Positions 42,038 to 50,840 are shown, counted from the first letter of the stretch. The stretch is DNA of 64,000 bases from an uncultured Bacteroidales bacterium (GCA_900316515.1 ONDE01000003.1:1-64000), one strand, 5' to 3'. Translations and numbers: made by a program. Notes: generated from the sequence alone by a model not told the origin.

Positions 42038-43536
42038 TGGAACAACTCCTACAGCTGTTCGCACAATGGGCCGGCGAACCCTGTGCCGAATGCCTCGCAA
42101 TCGGCGCCGGCGGCTCCTCACGCCGCTATTTCCGCCTCCTGGGTGCCACCAAGCACTGTGTGGGCGCTGTCGCCGACGACATACGCGAAAACGAAGCCTT
42201 CTTCGCCTTCTCTCGCCACTTCCACAACAAAGGAATCAACGTGCCTGAGCTGTACGCTGTAGCCGACGACCGTCGGCATTACCTCCAGCAGGACCTCGGC
42301 GACCAGACCCTCTATGGCCTGCTCCTCGACAAAAAAAGGCAGGGTGGGGGATTCGACACCCAGATGCTGTCACTCTACAAACAGGCCCTCACCGACTTGG
42401 CGTCAATACAGCAGGCTGGTGCCGATATCGACTTCTCCGTCGCCTATCCACGCCCAGCTTTCGACCGCCGATCCATCCTCTGGGACCTCAACTACTTCAA
42501 ATACTACTTCCTCAAACTCAAGCATATCCCCTTTGACGAAGAACTCCTCGAAAACGACTTCCTCCGCCTCGCCGACCGTCTCCTCGCCGCCGACTGCAAC
42601 TATTTCCTCTACCGCGACTTCCAGGGAAGGAATATAATGTTAGTGCTACCCACTACCCACTATCAACTACCCACTCTCTACTATATCGACTATCAGGGCG
42701 GCCGGCGCGGTGCCGCGCAGTACGATGTGGCCTCCTTGCTCTACAGCGCCAAGAGCGACCTCCCCGAGCCAATACGTGCCGAACTGCTCAACCACTACCT
42801 CCACGTCCGCAACATCAAAGGCGCCGCCCGCAGGCAGTGGCTCGACGACTTCTGGCTCTACCTCCTCATCCGCATCCTCCAAACCCTCGGAGCCTACGGC
42901 TACCGTGGCCTCTACGAGCGTAAACCCTACTTCATCGAGAGCATCCCCCCGGCCCTCGCCAACCTCCGTGCCCTCGTCGAAAACCACCCCGATATCCTCT
43001 CGCCACTCCCCGAACTTGCCCGCGCTCTCTCGAACTCCTTGAACTCCTTGAACTCCCCGAACTCCTTGAACCCCTTGAACTCCTTGAACTCCTTGAACTC
43101 CTTGAACCCCTTGAACCCCTTGAACCCCTTGAACTCCTTGAACTCCCTCACCGTCACCGTCACCTCCTTCAGCTTCAAACAAGGACTGCCCGACGACCCC
43201 TCCGGCAACGGCGGTGGACACATCTTCGACTGTCGTGCACTGCCAAACCCCGGTCGCTACCCCGAATACAAGACCTACACCGGCAAAGACCGCCCTGTGG
43301 TCGAATTCCTTCAGCGCCAGCCAGCCGTCGACACCTTCCTCAACAATGTCAAGGGTATCGTCGCGCAAAGCGTCGACAAATACCTCGAACGCCGCTTCAC
43401 CAGCCTCATGGTCTCTTTCGGCTGTACCGGCGGCCAGCACCGCTCCGTCTATTTCGCCGAACAGATTGCCTCCTGGCTCCGCAACACATACCCCATGGTC
43501 AACGTCCTTCTCCACCACCGCGAACAAGACTCTTAG
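42037..43536 (+). CDS. Aminoglycoside-phosphotransferase-like kinase fused to RapZ C-terminal domain
   Basis: The 499-aa product has an N-terminal choline-kinase/APH fold (about 1-325): GAGGSSRRYFRL loop, catalytic YRDFQGRNIM and metal-binding IDYQGGRRGAAQYDVASLLY. The C-terminal RapZ-like domain (about 375-499) has FDCRALPNPGR and SFGCTGGQHRSVYFAEQ. This fusion is known in Bacteroidetes and is thought to act on sugar nucleotides or cell-wall precursors; the substrate is open. Two repeat elements add residues: a 7-bp element after the catalytic loop (LPTTHYQLPT) and a 9-bp array forming the interdomain linker (NSLNSL...). The stop codon lies in an 8-bp array. Confidence 0.9.
   Translation: MEQLLQLFAQWAGEPCAECLAIGAGGSSRRYFRLLGATKHCVGAVADDIRENEAFFAFSRHFHNKGINVPELYAVADDRRHYLQQDLGDQTLYGLLLDKKRQGGGFDTQMLSLYKQALTDLASIQQAGADIDFSVAYPRPAFDRRSILWDLNYFKYYFLKLKHIPFDEELLENDFLRLADRLLAADCNYFLYRDFQGRNIMLVLPTTHYQLPTLYYIDYQGGRRGAAQYDVASLLYSAKSDLPEPIRAELLNHYLHVRNIKGAARRQWLDDFWLYLLIRILQTLGAYGYRGLYERKPYFIESIPPALANLRALVENHPDILSPLPELARALSNSLNSLNSPNSLNPLNSLNSLNSLNPLNPLNPLNSLNSLTVTVTSFSFKQGLPDDPSGNGGGHIFDCRALPNPGRYPEYKTYTGKDRPVVEFLQRQPAVDTFLNNVKGIVAQSVDKYLERRFTSLMVSFGCTGGQHRSVYFAEQIASWLRNTYPMVNVLLHHREQDS
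42646..42680 (+). repeat. In-frame heptamer element in the kinase domain
   Basis: The units are CTACCCA, CTACCCA, CTATCAA, CTACCCA, CTCTCTA: exactly 35 bp encoding LPTTHYQLPTL. It lies between the catalytic loop (RDFQGRNIM) and the metal-binding strand (IDYQGG), a natural beta-hairpin turn in this fold. Confidence 0.9.
43033..43149 (+). repeat. 9-bp tandem array encoding the interdomain linker
   Basis: There are thirteen units of AACTCCTTG with C/T variants (AACCCCTTG, AACTCCCCG), encoding repeated Asn-Ser-Leu or Asn-Pro-Leu. Copy-number change would alter linker length by three residues per unit without a frameshift. Confidence 0.95.
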
Positions 43537-43739
43537 ACTTTTAGACTCTTAGACTCTTAGACTTTTAGACCTTTAGACCTTTAGACTTTCAGACTTTCAG
43601 ACCTTTAGACTTTCAGACTTTTAGACTTTTAGACTTTTAGACTTTCAGACTTTCAGACTTTTAGACTTTTAGACCTTTAGACTTTCAGACTTTTAGACTT
43701 TTAGACTCTTAGACTTTTAGACCTTTAGACTTTTAGACT
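43527..43739 (+). repeat. 8-bp tandem array (about 26 units)
   Basis: This is an array of AGACTTTT with variants AGACTCTT, AGACCTTT and AGACTTTC. The first unit overlaps the last codons of the kinase-RapZ gene and provides its TAG stop. The array fills the 211-bp gap to the TerC gene. No gene or spacer structure is present. Confidence 0.95.
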
Positions 43740-43747
43740 CAAACAAT

Positions 43748-44725
43748 ATGAACATCCTCTTCTTCACCCTCTTCATGGTCTTCGTCGTCGTCATGCTGAC
43801 CCTCGACCTCACCGTCTTCCACAAGAAAGACCACATCGTCTCTGTCCGCGAAGCCGCCGTGTGGACCGCCATCTGGGTAGCCCTCGCCATGGGATTCTCT
43901 GTCCTCGTGCTACTCTTCGGCGACTGGATGATGCCTCCCGACGCCTCCGTCACCGACCTGCCCGCCTACCGCCGCGAGATGTTCTCCGAATTCCTCGCCG
44001 GCTACTTCCTCGAGGAGAGCCTCTCCATCGACAACATCTTCGTCATGATCATGATCTTCGTATCCTTCGGCATCAAGCGCGAATACTACCACCGTGTCCT
44101 CTTCTGGGGTATCTTCGGCGCCATAGTGCTCCGCTTCATCTTCATCTTCGCCCTCGGCGCCGTCGTCGCCAAGGTCTCCTGGGTCCTCGCCGTCTTCGGG
44201 GCCATTCTTGTCTACAGCGGCATCAAGATGTTCCGTCCACAGTCCGACGAAGAAATCGACACCGCCCACCACCCCGTTGTCCGCTTCGCCTCCAAGCACT
44301 TCCCCGTCACCAAGCAGAGCTACGGACACGACTTCTTCCACCGCGAAGGCGCCAAACTCATGCTCACCCCCCTCTTCCTGGTGCTCCTCGTCATCGAATT
44401 CTCCGACATCATCTTCGCCGTCGACTCCATACCAGCTGTCTTCTCCGTCACCACCAACCCCGTCATAGTCTACACCTCCAACATCTTCGCCATCATGGGT
44501 CTCCGTTCACTCTTCTTCCTCCTCTCCGACGTCGCCGACCGCTTCTGGCTCCTCCACTACGGACTCGGTGTCCTCCTCTGCTTCATCGGAATCAAGATGA
44601 TAGGCGGCGAATTCTTCGGCTGGCATCTGCCCACCCTCGTCTCCCTCGCCGTCATCCTCGGCATCCTCGTCTTCAGCATCCTCCTATCCCTGGTCTTCAA
44701 GAAAAAAGTGAATAGTGAATTGTGA
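43748..44725 (+). CDS. TerC family membrane protein
   Basis: The 325-aa product has about nine membrane segments. The TerC/Alx signature is present: AGYFLEESLSIDNIFVMIMIF and, in the second half, VLLVIEFSDIIFAVDSIPAVF with the conserved acidic residues in membrane helices. The family includes Mn2+ exporters (Alx, MeeF/MeeY) and metallates exported enzymes. The last residues (KVNSEL) and the stop codon are encoded by a heptamer element. Confidence 0.93.
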   Translation: MNILFFTLFMVFVVVMLTLDLTVFHKKDHIVSVREAAVWTAIWVALAMGFSVLVLLFGDWMMPPDASVTDLPAYRREMFSEFLAGYFLEESLSIDNIFVMIMIFVSFGIKREYYHRVLFWGIFGAIVLRFIFIFALGAVVAKVSWVLAVFGAILVYSGIKMFRPQSDEEIDTAHHPVVRFASKHFPVTKQSYGHDFFHREGAKLMLTPLFLVLLVIEFSDIIFAVDSIPAVFSVTTNPVIVYTSNIFAIMGLRSLFFLLSDVADRFWLLHYGLGVLLCFIGIKMIGGEFFGWHLPTLVSLAVILGILVFSILLSLVFKKKVNSEL

Positions 44726-44738
44726 ATCGCAAATTGTA
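44704..44738 (+). repeat. Heptamer element at the end of the TerC gene
   Basis: The units are AAAAGTG, AATAGTG, AATTGTG, AATCGCA, AATTGTA. The third and fourth contain the TGA stop (44723-44725). Confidence 0.75.
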
Positions 44739-44782
44739 AGGAAAACCAACAACTCCTCACTCCGCATCCCTCATTAACCAAG

Positions 44783-45313
44783 TTGCCAAGATACACTGAC
44801 ATATTTCTCTCCTTCTTCCGCATTGGTACCTTCACCATCGGCGGCGGCTATGCCATGCTGCCCCTCATGGAACGCGAAATAGTCCAACGGCACCAATGGC
44901 TCACCGACGAAGAATTCCTCGACATGGTGGCCCTCTCGCAGTCTATGCCCGGTGTCTTCGCCGTCAACATGGCCACCGTCGTCGGCCAGCGCCTCCGCGG
45001 TTTCCGCGGCGCCGTCACCGCCATCGTGGGCAACATCCTCATGCCCATACTCTTCATCCTCCTCCTCGCAGTCTTTTTCCGAGCCTTCCGCGATAACGTC
45101 ATCGTTTCCCGCATCTTCCTCGGCCTTCGTCCCGCCGTCGTCGCCCTTATCGCCGCCCCCGTCTTCACCCTCGCCCGCAGTGCCAAAGTCACCTGGAGCA
45201 CCGTCTGGATACCAATACTTAGTGCTTTGCTTATCTGGCTCCTCGGCGTCAACCCCGTCCTCGTCGTCCTCGCCGCCGCCCTCCTCGGTTACCTCTACTC
45301 AAGAATAAAATAG
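44783..45313 (+). CDS. Chromate transporter family protein, first half-size subunit
   Basis: The 176-aa CHR-domain protein begins with the typical FFRIGTFTIGGGYAMLPLMEREIV and has ALSQSMPGVFAVNMATVVG. Half-size CHR proteins work in pairs; the partner is the next gene at 45382. Some family members export chromate; in gut anaerobes the physiological substrate is uncertain. The only plausible start is TTG at 44783, since no ATG or GTG precedes the conserved first helix. Confidence 0.88.
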   Translation: MPRYTDIFLSFFRIGTFTIGGGYAMLPLMEREIVQRHQWLTDEEFLDMVALSQSMPGVFAVNMATVVGQRLRGFRGAVTAIVGNILMPILFILLLAVFFRAFRDNVIVSRIFLGLRPAVVALIAAPVFTLARSAKVTWSTVWIPILSALLIWLLGVNPVLVVLAAALLGYLYSRIK

Positions 45314-45323
45314 TAATTTCAAC

Positions 45324-45380
45324 CATAGTTTTCGTTTTAGTTTTTAGTTTTTAGTTTTTAGTTTAACATAGTTTTCGTTT
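45324..45380 (+). repeat. Heptamer element flanked by 14-bp direct repeats, between the chromate transporter genes
   Basis: CATAGTTTTCGTTT at 45324-45337 is repeated exactly at 45367-45380. Between them lie GTTTTAG and three TTTTTAG units plus TTTAACA (45334-45368). The second direct repeat ends just before the next start codon (45382). Confidence 0.85.
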
Positions 45381-45381
45381 C

Positions 45382-45957
45382 ATGCTCTTCTTCCAGCTCT
45401 TCTACACCTTCCTCCTCATAGGCGCCTTCACCTTCGGCGGGGGCTACTCGATGATAGCGCTGATACAGGGCGAGGTGGTTGGCCATTGGGGCTGGATGAC
45501 GGCTGAGGAGTTCACCGACCTGCTGGCCGTTAGCCAGATGACGCCCGGCCCCGTAGGCATCAACACCGCCACCTATGCTGGATACACCGCCGTCGTGAAT
45601 GCCGGATACCCAGCATGGGCCGGAGTGTGCGGATCGCTGCTAGCTTCGCTGGCCGTCATCATCATTCCGGTGACGCTGGTGATGCTCGTCGGCAGCTGGC
45701 TGCTGAGCCACAAGGAGGAGCCGCGAGTGGCCACATTGATGAAGGTGGTGCGACTGGCTGTAGTAGGCCTAATTGCCGCTGCCGCTCTGGGACTTGTTGG
45801 TGTAGAGAGCTTTGGTAGCGTCGGCTTAAACAAACAGTTTATCGTCTCTGTGGCCATCTTTGCAGCGGTCTTCATATTCAGTTGGCGCTATAAGAAAAGC
45901 CCGATACTACTGATTGTGGCATCGGGCCTTGTGGGATTGATAGTCTATTCGATATAA
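45382..45957 (+). CDS. Chromate transporter family protein, second half-size subunit
   Basis: The 191-aa partner of the preceding gene starts FYTFLLIGAFTFGGGYSMIALIQGEVV with AVSQMTPGPVGINTATYAGY. It has about five membrane segments. The family and caveat about substrate are as for the first half. Codon use changes within the gene: the first ~50 bp are C-rich like the upstream genes, the rest is mixed. It converges with the ABC permease gene, whose stop is at the adjacent base 45958. Confidence 0.9.
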   Translation: MLFFQLFYTFLLIGAFTFGGGYSMIALIQGEVVGHWGWMTAEEFTDLLAVSQMTPGPVGINTATYAGYTAVVNAGYPAWAGVCGSLLASLAVIIIPVTLVMLVGSWLLSHKEEPRVATLMKVVRLAVVGLIAAAALGLVGVESFGSVGLNKQFIVSVAIFAAVFIFSWRYKKSPILLIVASGLVGLIVYSI

Positions 45958-48321
45958 TCAGGGTTTGCGGAACTTCTTGATGAATCTCAACGACAGGCAC
46001 GCTGCTGTGAACCATGCTCCAGCCTGTATCCACAGGGTGAGGTAGTGCTGGCGCACTTCGGCTAAAGTGGCTCCCATAGAGGTTATCCCTACAAATCCCT
46101 GTATTCCTGGCGTCGACGGGAAGAGATAGGAGAGGGCGTTCCAGAAGGTAGGCATGTTGCTGTGTGGCCACACGATGCCACTCATGAAGAATAGCAACAC
46201 ACTGAACCACAGTAGTCCCAACAGTCCGGAGAGCTGCTCGCGGACGAAGAAGTTGCCTATCGTCAGCCCCATGCTCACCACAGCGATGAGCAGCGGCAGG
46301 ATGAACAGCAGTATGTCGTGCAGGTTGCTCAACTGCGGCAGCCCGAAGAGGCGCGGTATTATCCACAGGTCCATCAGTGTTATCGGCACATACAGCATCA
46401 GGAAGCAGAGCGTGCGCCCTACGGTGACGCGGTGGATACTGCGCGACCGCAGGCGCGCCGGTATCAGCCTCAGCGCCTTCTTGTTTTCGTTCGACTCGCC
46501 ACACAGGATGGTGATACCGAAGAAGAGTGACTGGTGTATCACCAGTATCAGTAGCGCCGGCACAAAGAACGACGCAAAGCCGCCGCTGGGGTTGTACATC
46601 CTGATGTCGTCATAGACGGCCGGCTGCATCATGTCGACAGCCTGCTGCCCAGTGGTGCCGGCCATCCCCATGCGTTCCAGCTCTATGGTGTGCATCTCGT
46701 CTATTAGCACAAAGCTGCCGCCAGTGGCCGCACTCTTGTAATAGTAGAACGAGCTCATGTCGCAGAACACTCCTATACGGGCGGTACGCATCTCTGCAAT
46801 CTTCTCGCTGAAGTCGGCCGGTATATAGTAGATGGCGTGTATCTTGTGGTCGCGCATCAGCTGTTGAGCCTCCGCCAGCGTATTGCAGCGGTAGTGCACG
46901 TCGACTTCCGGCGTGGCGTCTATCTTGTGGGCGAAGCGCTTGCTCGCTTCACAATGACTCTCGTCGACCACCGCAACCGGCATGTTGTGCATGTATTCGG
47001 TACTGTATATCAGGCAGAAGACTACAGGGTAGAGCACCGTGGCCACAAAGAAGGCCAGCATCACCATCTTGTTGCTGAAGACACGCCGTATCTCGGTCGT
47101 GAAGACATCCCAGATGTCCACCAGTATCGACAGTCTCGATTTGATACTTCCGGTCGGAGGTTGCATACTCTTAAAACCTTCATCCTCCACGGGATCCTCC
47201 GTGTAATGCCTGCCGGCCCATACTCCCGCAAGCCCGGCAAGCCCAAAGGCGAGCAGCGCCACAAAGTGCGGCCACGTGTGCTCGAGTCCGTTGCCGAAGA
47301 TGGCTATGTCGCAATAGTTCAGGTAGTAGTGGCGGATAGGGTAGAGCCAGCTGATACCCGTAAAGACTCGCGGCATCGCCTCTATGGGGAACGAGAAGCC
47401 GCTCAGCGAGAAGCACAGAGCTCCATAGACGGCGCCGATACCTAGGGCTATCTCCGGTACGAGACTCACGATGAGCACCGCTGCACACTGTACGGCGGCG
47501 ATAAGCATCACCGAGTTGGCCATCATCATCAGCCAGCTGCCCTCGAATGGGAAGTGCATCGGGCCGAACATCAGCAGGTTGGCAATCAGTAGCAGCAGGC
47601 TATAGAGTATCGTGTAGGGCAGCAGTTTCCCCATGAATGCGTGCAGGCGGTTACCTTTGGCTTTCCGCATCAGGTTGCGTACTGTGCGTTTCTCGCGTTC
47701 GCGCACAAGTACATATATAGAGTGCTGCAAAGCAATAAACGAGATGAGGGCCGGTATGAGGGTCGTCATCAAGTATATCTTGTAGCTTGAGAGTGGGTTG
47801 CCCACGAGGTGGGTGTCGAATTCCACCGGCATTATCAGACCCATGACCTTCTCCTCGTCGTAGCCCTTCTTGCGGAACACCTCGCGCTGTACGGCGCCGG
47901 CAGCCAGCATGCCCATGGTGGCCAACTGCTTGTAGCTCAGCATTCCGGCCAGCAGGTACGAGGTGTTGGTGTAGAGGCCGAAATGCGGGGCGTGGAATTG
48001 CAGCAGCTCGTTGTACGTGCCTTTCGGTATTTCGTAGAAGGCGAAAATCTCGCCCCGTTGTATCGCCTGGCGGGCCTGCGTGTGGTTGTCGTAGACGGCG
48101 ACCACAGAGACTCCCTGTGTGGCCTCTAGCTCGTGGCACAAGCGGCGCGAAAGGTAGGTGTGGTCCATATCCACCACAGCCACCGGCAGCTTCTCCGGCA
48201 TCCCTTCTCGCGTCAATGTGGCAAAGAAAGTGAACGCCAGCACCACCCCCAATGTGAGCAGTATCACATAGCGGGGATTGTGCCAGATGAGGCTCAGTTC
48301 ACGTTTGAATACACGAATCAT
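45958..48321 (-). CDS. Fused double ABC-2 type permease (YhhJ/YbhR-like)
   Basis: The 787-aa protein is made of two tandem ABC-2 permease modules. Module 1 (about 1-385) begins VFKRELSLIWHNPRYVILLTLGV. Module 2 (about 410-787) begins DVFTTEIRRVFSNKMVMLAFFVATVLYP. Both contain PVAVVDxxH and an extracytoplasmic domain, then six-helix ends. In many Bacteroidetes these are two separate genes. No ATPase gene is present in the operon, so the ATP-binding partner is encoded elsewhere or is dispensed with. It overlaps hlyD by ATGA. Confidence 0.9.
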   Translation of the reverse strand: MIRVFKRELSLIWHNPRYVILLTLGVVLAFTFFATLTREGMPEKLPVAVVDMDHTYLSRRLCHELEATQGVSVVAVYDNHTQARQAIQRGEIFAFYEIPKGTYNELLQFHAPHFGLYTNTSYLLAGMLSYKQLATMGMLAAGAVQREVFRKKGYDEEKVMGLIMPVEFDTHLVGNPLSSYKIYLMTTLIPALISFIALQHSIYVLVREREKRTVRNLMRKAKGNRLHAFMGKLLPYTILYSLLLLIANLLMFGPMHFPFEGSWLMMMANSVMLIAAVQCAAVLIVSLVPEIALGIGAVYGALCFSLSGFSFPIEAMPRVFTGISWLYPIRHYYLNYCDIAIFGNGLEHTWPHFVALLAFGLAGLAGVWAGRHYTEDPVEDEGFKSMQPPTGSIKSRLSILVDIWDVFTTEIRRVFSNKMVMLAFFVATVLYPVVFCLIYSTEYMHNMPVAVVDESHCEASKRFAHKIDATPEVDVHYRCNTLAEAQQLMRDHKIHAIYYIPADFSEKIAEMRTARIGVFCDMSSFYYYKSAATGGSFVLIDEMHTIELERMGMAGTTGQQAVDMMQPAVYDDIRMYNPSGGFASFFVPALLILVIHQSLFFGITILCGESNENKKALRLIPARLRSRSIHRVTVGRTLCFLMLYVPITLMDLWIIPRLFGLPQLSNLHDILLFILPLLIAVVSMGLTIGNFFVREQLSGLLGLLWFSVLLFFMSGIVWPHSNMPTFWNALSYLFPSTPGIQGFVGITSMGATLAEVRQHYLTLWIQAGAWFTAACLSLRFIKKFRKP

Positions 48322-49307
48322 TCGTTGTCAACAATTATTGCTGTCATTCCGGGACGCAGCCCTTCGATGTTCAGCAGCGGCACCACCTTCACGTCGAAGC
48401 TCTTCACGTCGTATTGTCCGTTTGTCTTGGTGGCGCGCCAAGTGGCGTAGCTGGCCATAGCCTGCACGCGGCTGACGGCACAGGGGTAGGTCTGCTCACC
48501 GAGAGCCGGAATGCGCACCATCACCGTCTGGCCTGTCTTGATGTCGCCCAGCATATCCTCGCGCACTGCGAAGAAGAACCAGCAGTCGCTCATGTCGAGA
48601 ATGGAGAGCACGGGGCTTCCGGTACCAATCAGGTCGCCCAGTTTGGCGAAAATCTCCACCACCTCACCGTCGCACGGGGCAATGAGGTAGCTGTCGTCGA
48701 GATAGCTCTGCACCTCGGCCACAGCACCTGTGGCTCTGCCCACGAGGGCGGCGGCAGCGTCCTTGTCCTCTACCTGTGCGCCCTCTTTGGCCATCAGGTA
48801 CTGCTGCTCGGCAGCGGCACAGTCGGCCTGTGCCACCTTGTATTTGGCCTCCACCTCGTCGTACTGCTGTGCGCTCACCACACCTTTCTCCTTCAGGCCT
48901 TTCACACGCTCGTAGCTCTTGCGGTACACCTCTTCGGCAGCCTGAGCCTTCTGCCACACCTGATAAGCCATCTGCACCTGCTGCGAGCGGGCGCCGTGAA
49001 TGGCTTTGCGGTTCTGTGCACTGGCGGCATCGTGGGCGGCAGTGGCCTGCATCATCTTGGCATTCACCTGCTTGCTGCCGATATGCGCCAAGGTGTCTCC
49101 GCGACGCACGCGGTCGCCCTCTTTCACATAGATGCTGTCGATATGGCCGGGAACCATATTGCTCACCCTGTACTCCGAAGCGTCGGCTTCGCCGGTAATC
49201 ATCTCCTTCTGCGGCTTGATGGCCAAGAGGCCCACAATGGCCACAATAGCCACTGTGGCTATCAGAACTGCCAATCCTGCCAAAAGCGATTTGTTCGTCT
49301 CTTTCAT
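48318..49307 (-). CDS. HlyD-family membrane fusion protein
   Basis: The 329-aa periplasmic adaptor has one N-terminal membrane helix (LAVLIATVAIVAIVGLLAI). The first half of the biotinyl-lipoyl domain (VSNMVPGHIDSIYVKEGDRVRRGDTLAHI) is followed by a long helical hairpin (about residues 70-175) and the second lipoyl half (LIAPCDGEVVEIFAKLGDLI). The beta-barrel then closes the fold. It bridges the ABC-2 permease in the inner membrane and the TolC-like channel encoded upstream, forming a tripartite exporter of unknown cargo. Confidence 0.93.
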   Translation of the reverse strand: MKETNKSLLAGLAVLIATVAIVAIVGLLAIKPQKEMITGEADASEYRVSNMVPGHIDSIYVKEGDRVRRGDTLAHIGSKQVNAKMMQATAAHDAASAQNRKAIHGARSQQVQMAYQVWQKAQAAEEVYRKSYERVKGLKEKGVVSAQQYDEVEAKYKVAQADCAAAEQQYLMAKEGAQVEDKDAAAALVGRATGAVAEVQSYLDDSYLIAPCDGEVVEIFAKLGDLIGTGSPVLSILDMSDCWFFFAVREDMLGDIKTGQTVMVRIPALGEQTYPCAVSRVQAMASYATWRATKTNGQYDVKSFDVKVVPLLNIEGLRPGMTAIIVDNE

Positions 49308-49345
49308 CTTCTTTTCTATAATCTTTAAACCTTAAACTTTAAACT

Positions 49346-50809
49346 TTACTTTCCCAGCGCCTGATTGAGGTACACCTTGCTCATCTCAATCTCTATTTTG
49401 GCGTCGATCACTTCACTCTGAGCCTTCATCCATGCCGTCTGAGCCGCCATCACGTCGCTGCTGCTGCAGAGGCCGGCCTTGAAGCTCTCGTCGGCGAGCT
49501 CGAGGTTTCTGTTGGCCATATCGATGTTGCTCTCCGCTTCGGCAAGATGCTTGTAGGCCAACTCGAGCTCACAGCTCAGCTTGTTCACCTGCAGCTCTAT
49601 CAGCTCTTCGGCCTCCTGGCGCTTGTACTCGGCCTCGCGGCGTTTGGCCTTTGCCGCCTTCACGGCGAAGATGCCGCCCGGATGTACCAGCGGCACGTTG
49701 ACCGCCACACCTGCCATCCAGGTGCCGCCCCACGTGTTGCTGAAGCCGTCGAAAACATTGGGGTTGCTGAACAGGTAGCCGCCAGTAACCACGATATTGG
49801 GTTTCAGCGTGCTTGCTGCCATACGCACACCCTCACCGGCGATGCTGTCGGCTATGCGCAGCATCCGCATCTCACTACGGTGGGCGTAGACCTCATCCAT
49901 GTTGTACTCCACCTTGGAATACTCGCCGAGGTTCCCGTTTTGCGACTCTGCCACATCGAACACAGTGTCCAGCGGCATTCCGCAGCGCTGTGCCAGGAGC
50001 ATCTTCGAGAGGCGCAGGCCGTTGTTGGCCTTCGTCAGCAACATCTGGGCCTCGTTACGCTTCACACACACCTTCGCCAGGTCGCCGTTTGTGGCCACCT
50101 CGGCATCGACGGCCATCTGCACGTTGTGCTCGAGGGTGTCGAGCAGGGCTGCATACTGGGTGGCCAGCTGCTGCTTGTGCTGCACGCTCACCACCTGCCA
50201 GTAGGCCTCGTCGACGGCCACTAGCGTCTCCTCGCGTTTCTTGTCGTACTCTATGCCGCTGAGCTCGTCGAGGAGGCGGGCAGTGCGGTAGGCAGCGAGA
50301 AGCTTGCCGCCCATATAAATAGGTTGTGTGAGGGTGACCACGCCGAAGCCAGCGTTGCGAGTGTCGGTCTCGAGGCCCTGCACAATCTCGCTGCCCACGT
50401 TGTTGAGGTTGGTGGAGAGACTGCTGTTTGCCAGCACACCGTCGAGGCGGTTGGCCAGCAGGTCGCCGCCGATGGGCAGGGTACCCAGCTGCTCGTGCAG
50501 TGAGGCGCTGATGTCGCTCTGCACCTTGTCGCCCATGTGGTTGATGCGTTCCTTCTGCTCGTCGCTGAGGAGGTTGACGCTCTTCTCCATCCACGTGTAA
50601 CCGCCGTTGGCGCTCACCTTAGGGAACATCTGCATCAGGGCCACCTTCTCCATAGCGTCAGTCTGCTCGCGCTTCATCTCTGCCTGCTTCAGTGCGCGGT
50701 TGTTCTGCAGGGCGCGCTCGCGACATTTCTCTATTGTTAGTGGTTGCTGCGCACTTGCCGTCGTTGCAAGTAACAGTATGCCAATTAGTAAATGTGTTTT
50801 CTTTACCAT
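49346..50809 (-). CDS. TolC-family outer membrane efflux protein
   Basis: The 487-aa product has a signal peptide (THLLIGILLLATTASA) and the two outer-membrane-efflux repeats rich in coiled-coil helices (ECRERALQNN near the start, NKLSCELELAYKHLAEAE near the end). It forms the trimeric channel for the HlyD/ABC-2 exporter encoded downstream. The start at 50809 is an ATG; a TTG at 50815 is also in frame. Its stop codon lies in a heptamer element (49314-49348: TTCTATA, ATCTTTA, AACCTTA, AACTTTA, AACTTTA). Confidence 0.93.
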   Translation of the reverse strand: MVKKTHLLIGILLLATTASAQQPLTIEKCRERALQNNRALKQAEMKREQTDAMEKVALMQMFPKVSANGGYTWMEKSVNLLSDEQKERINHMGDKVQSDISASLHEQLGTLPIGGDLLANRLDGVLANSSLSTNLNNVGSEIVQGLETDTRNAGFGVVTLTQPIYMGGKLLAAYRTARLLDELSGIEYDKKREETLVAVDEAYWQVVSVQHKQQLATQYAALLDTLEHNVQMAVDAEVATNGDLAKVCVKRNEAQMLLTKANNGLRLSKMLLAQRCGMPLDTVFDVAESQNGNLGEYSKVEYNMDEVYAHRSEMRMLRIADSIAGEGVRMAASTLKPNIVVTGGYLFSNPNVFDGFSNTWGGTWMAGVAVNVPLVHPGGIFAVKAAKAKRREAEYKRQEAEELIELQVNKLSCELELAYKHLAEAESNIDMANRNLELADESFKAGLCSSSDVMAAQTAWMKAQSEVIDAKIEIEMSKVYLNQALGK

Positions 50810-50832
50810 AGTCAAATGTTAAAATCGGATTG

Positions 50833-50840
50833 CAAAGATA
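50833..50840 (-). promoter_or_regulatory. Promoter -7 box of the tolC/hlyD/ABC-2 operon
   Basis: On the minus strand TATCTTTG is followed by GCA, 23 bp before the ATG at 50809. A T-rich tract lies upstream. The inverted repeat at 50905-50926 is about 65 bp further upstream and could bind a regulator. Confidence 0.6.

Noticed and set aside
43033..43149. Possible leucine-rich repeat or collagen-like domain
   Set aside because: The Asn-Ser-Leu repeats come from a simple 9-bp DNA array in a linker, not a folded repeat domain.
43527..43739. Possible CRISPR array
   Set aside because: The units are 8 bp and contiguous, with no spacers, and no cas genes are nearby.
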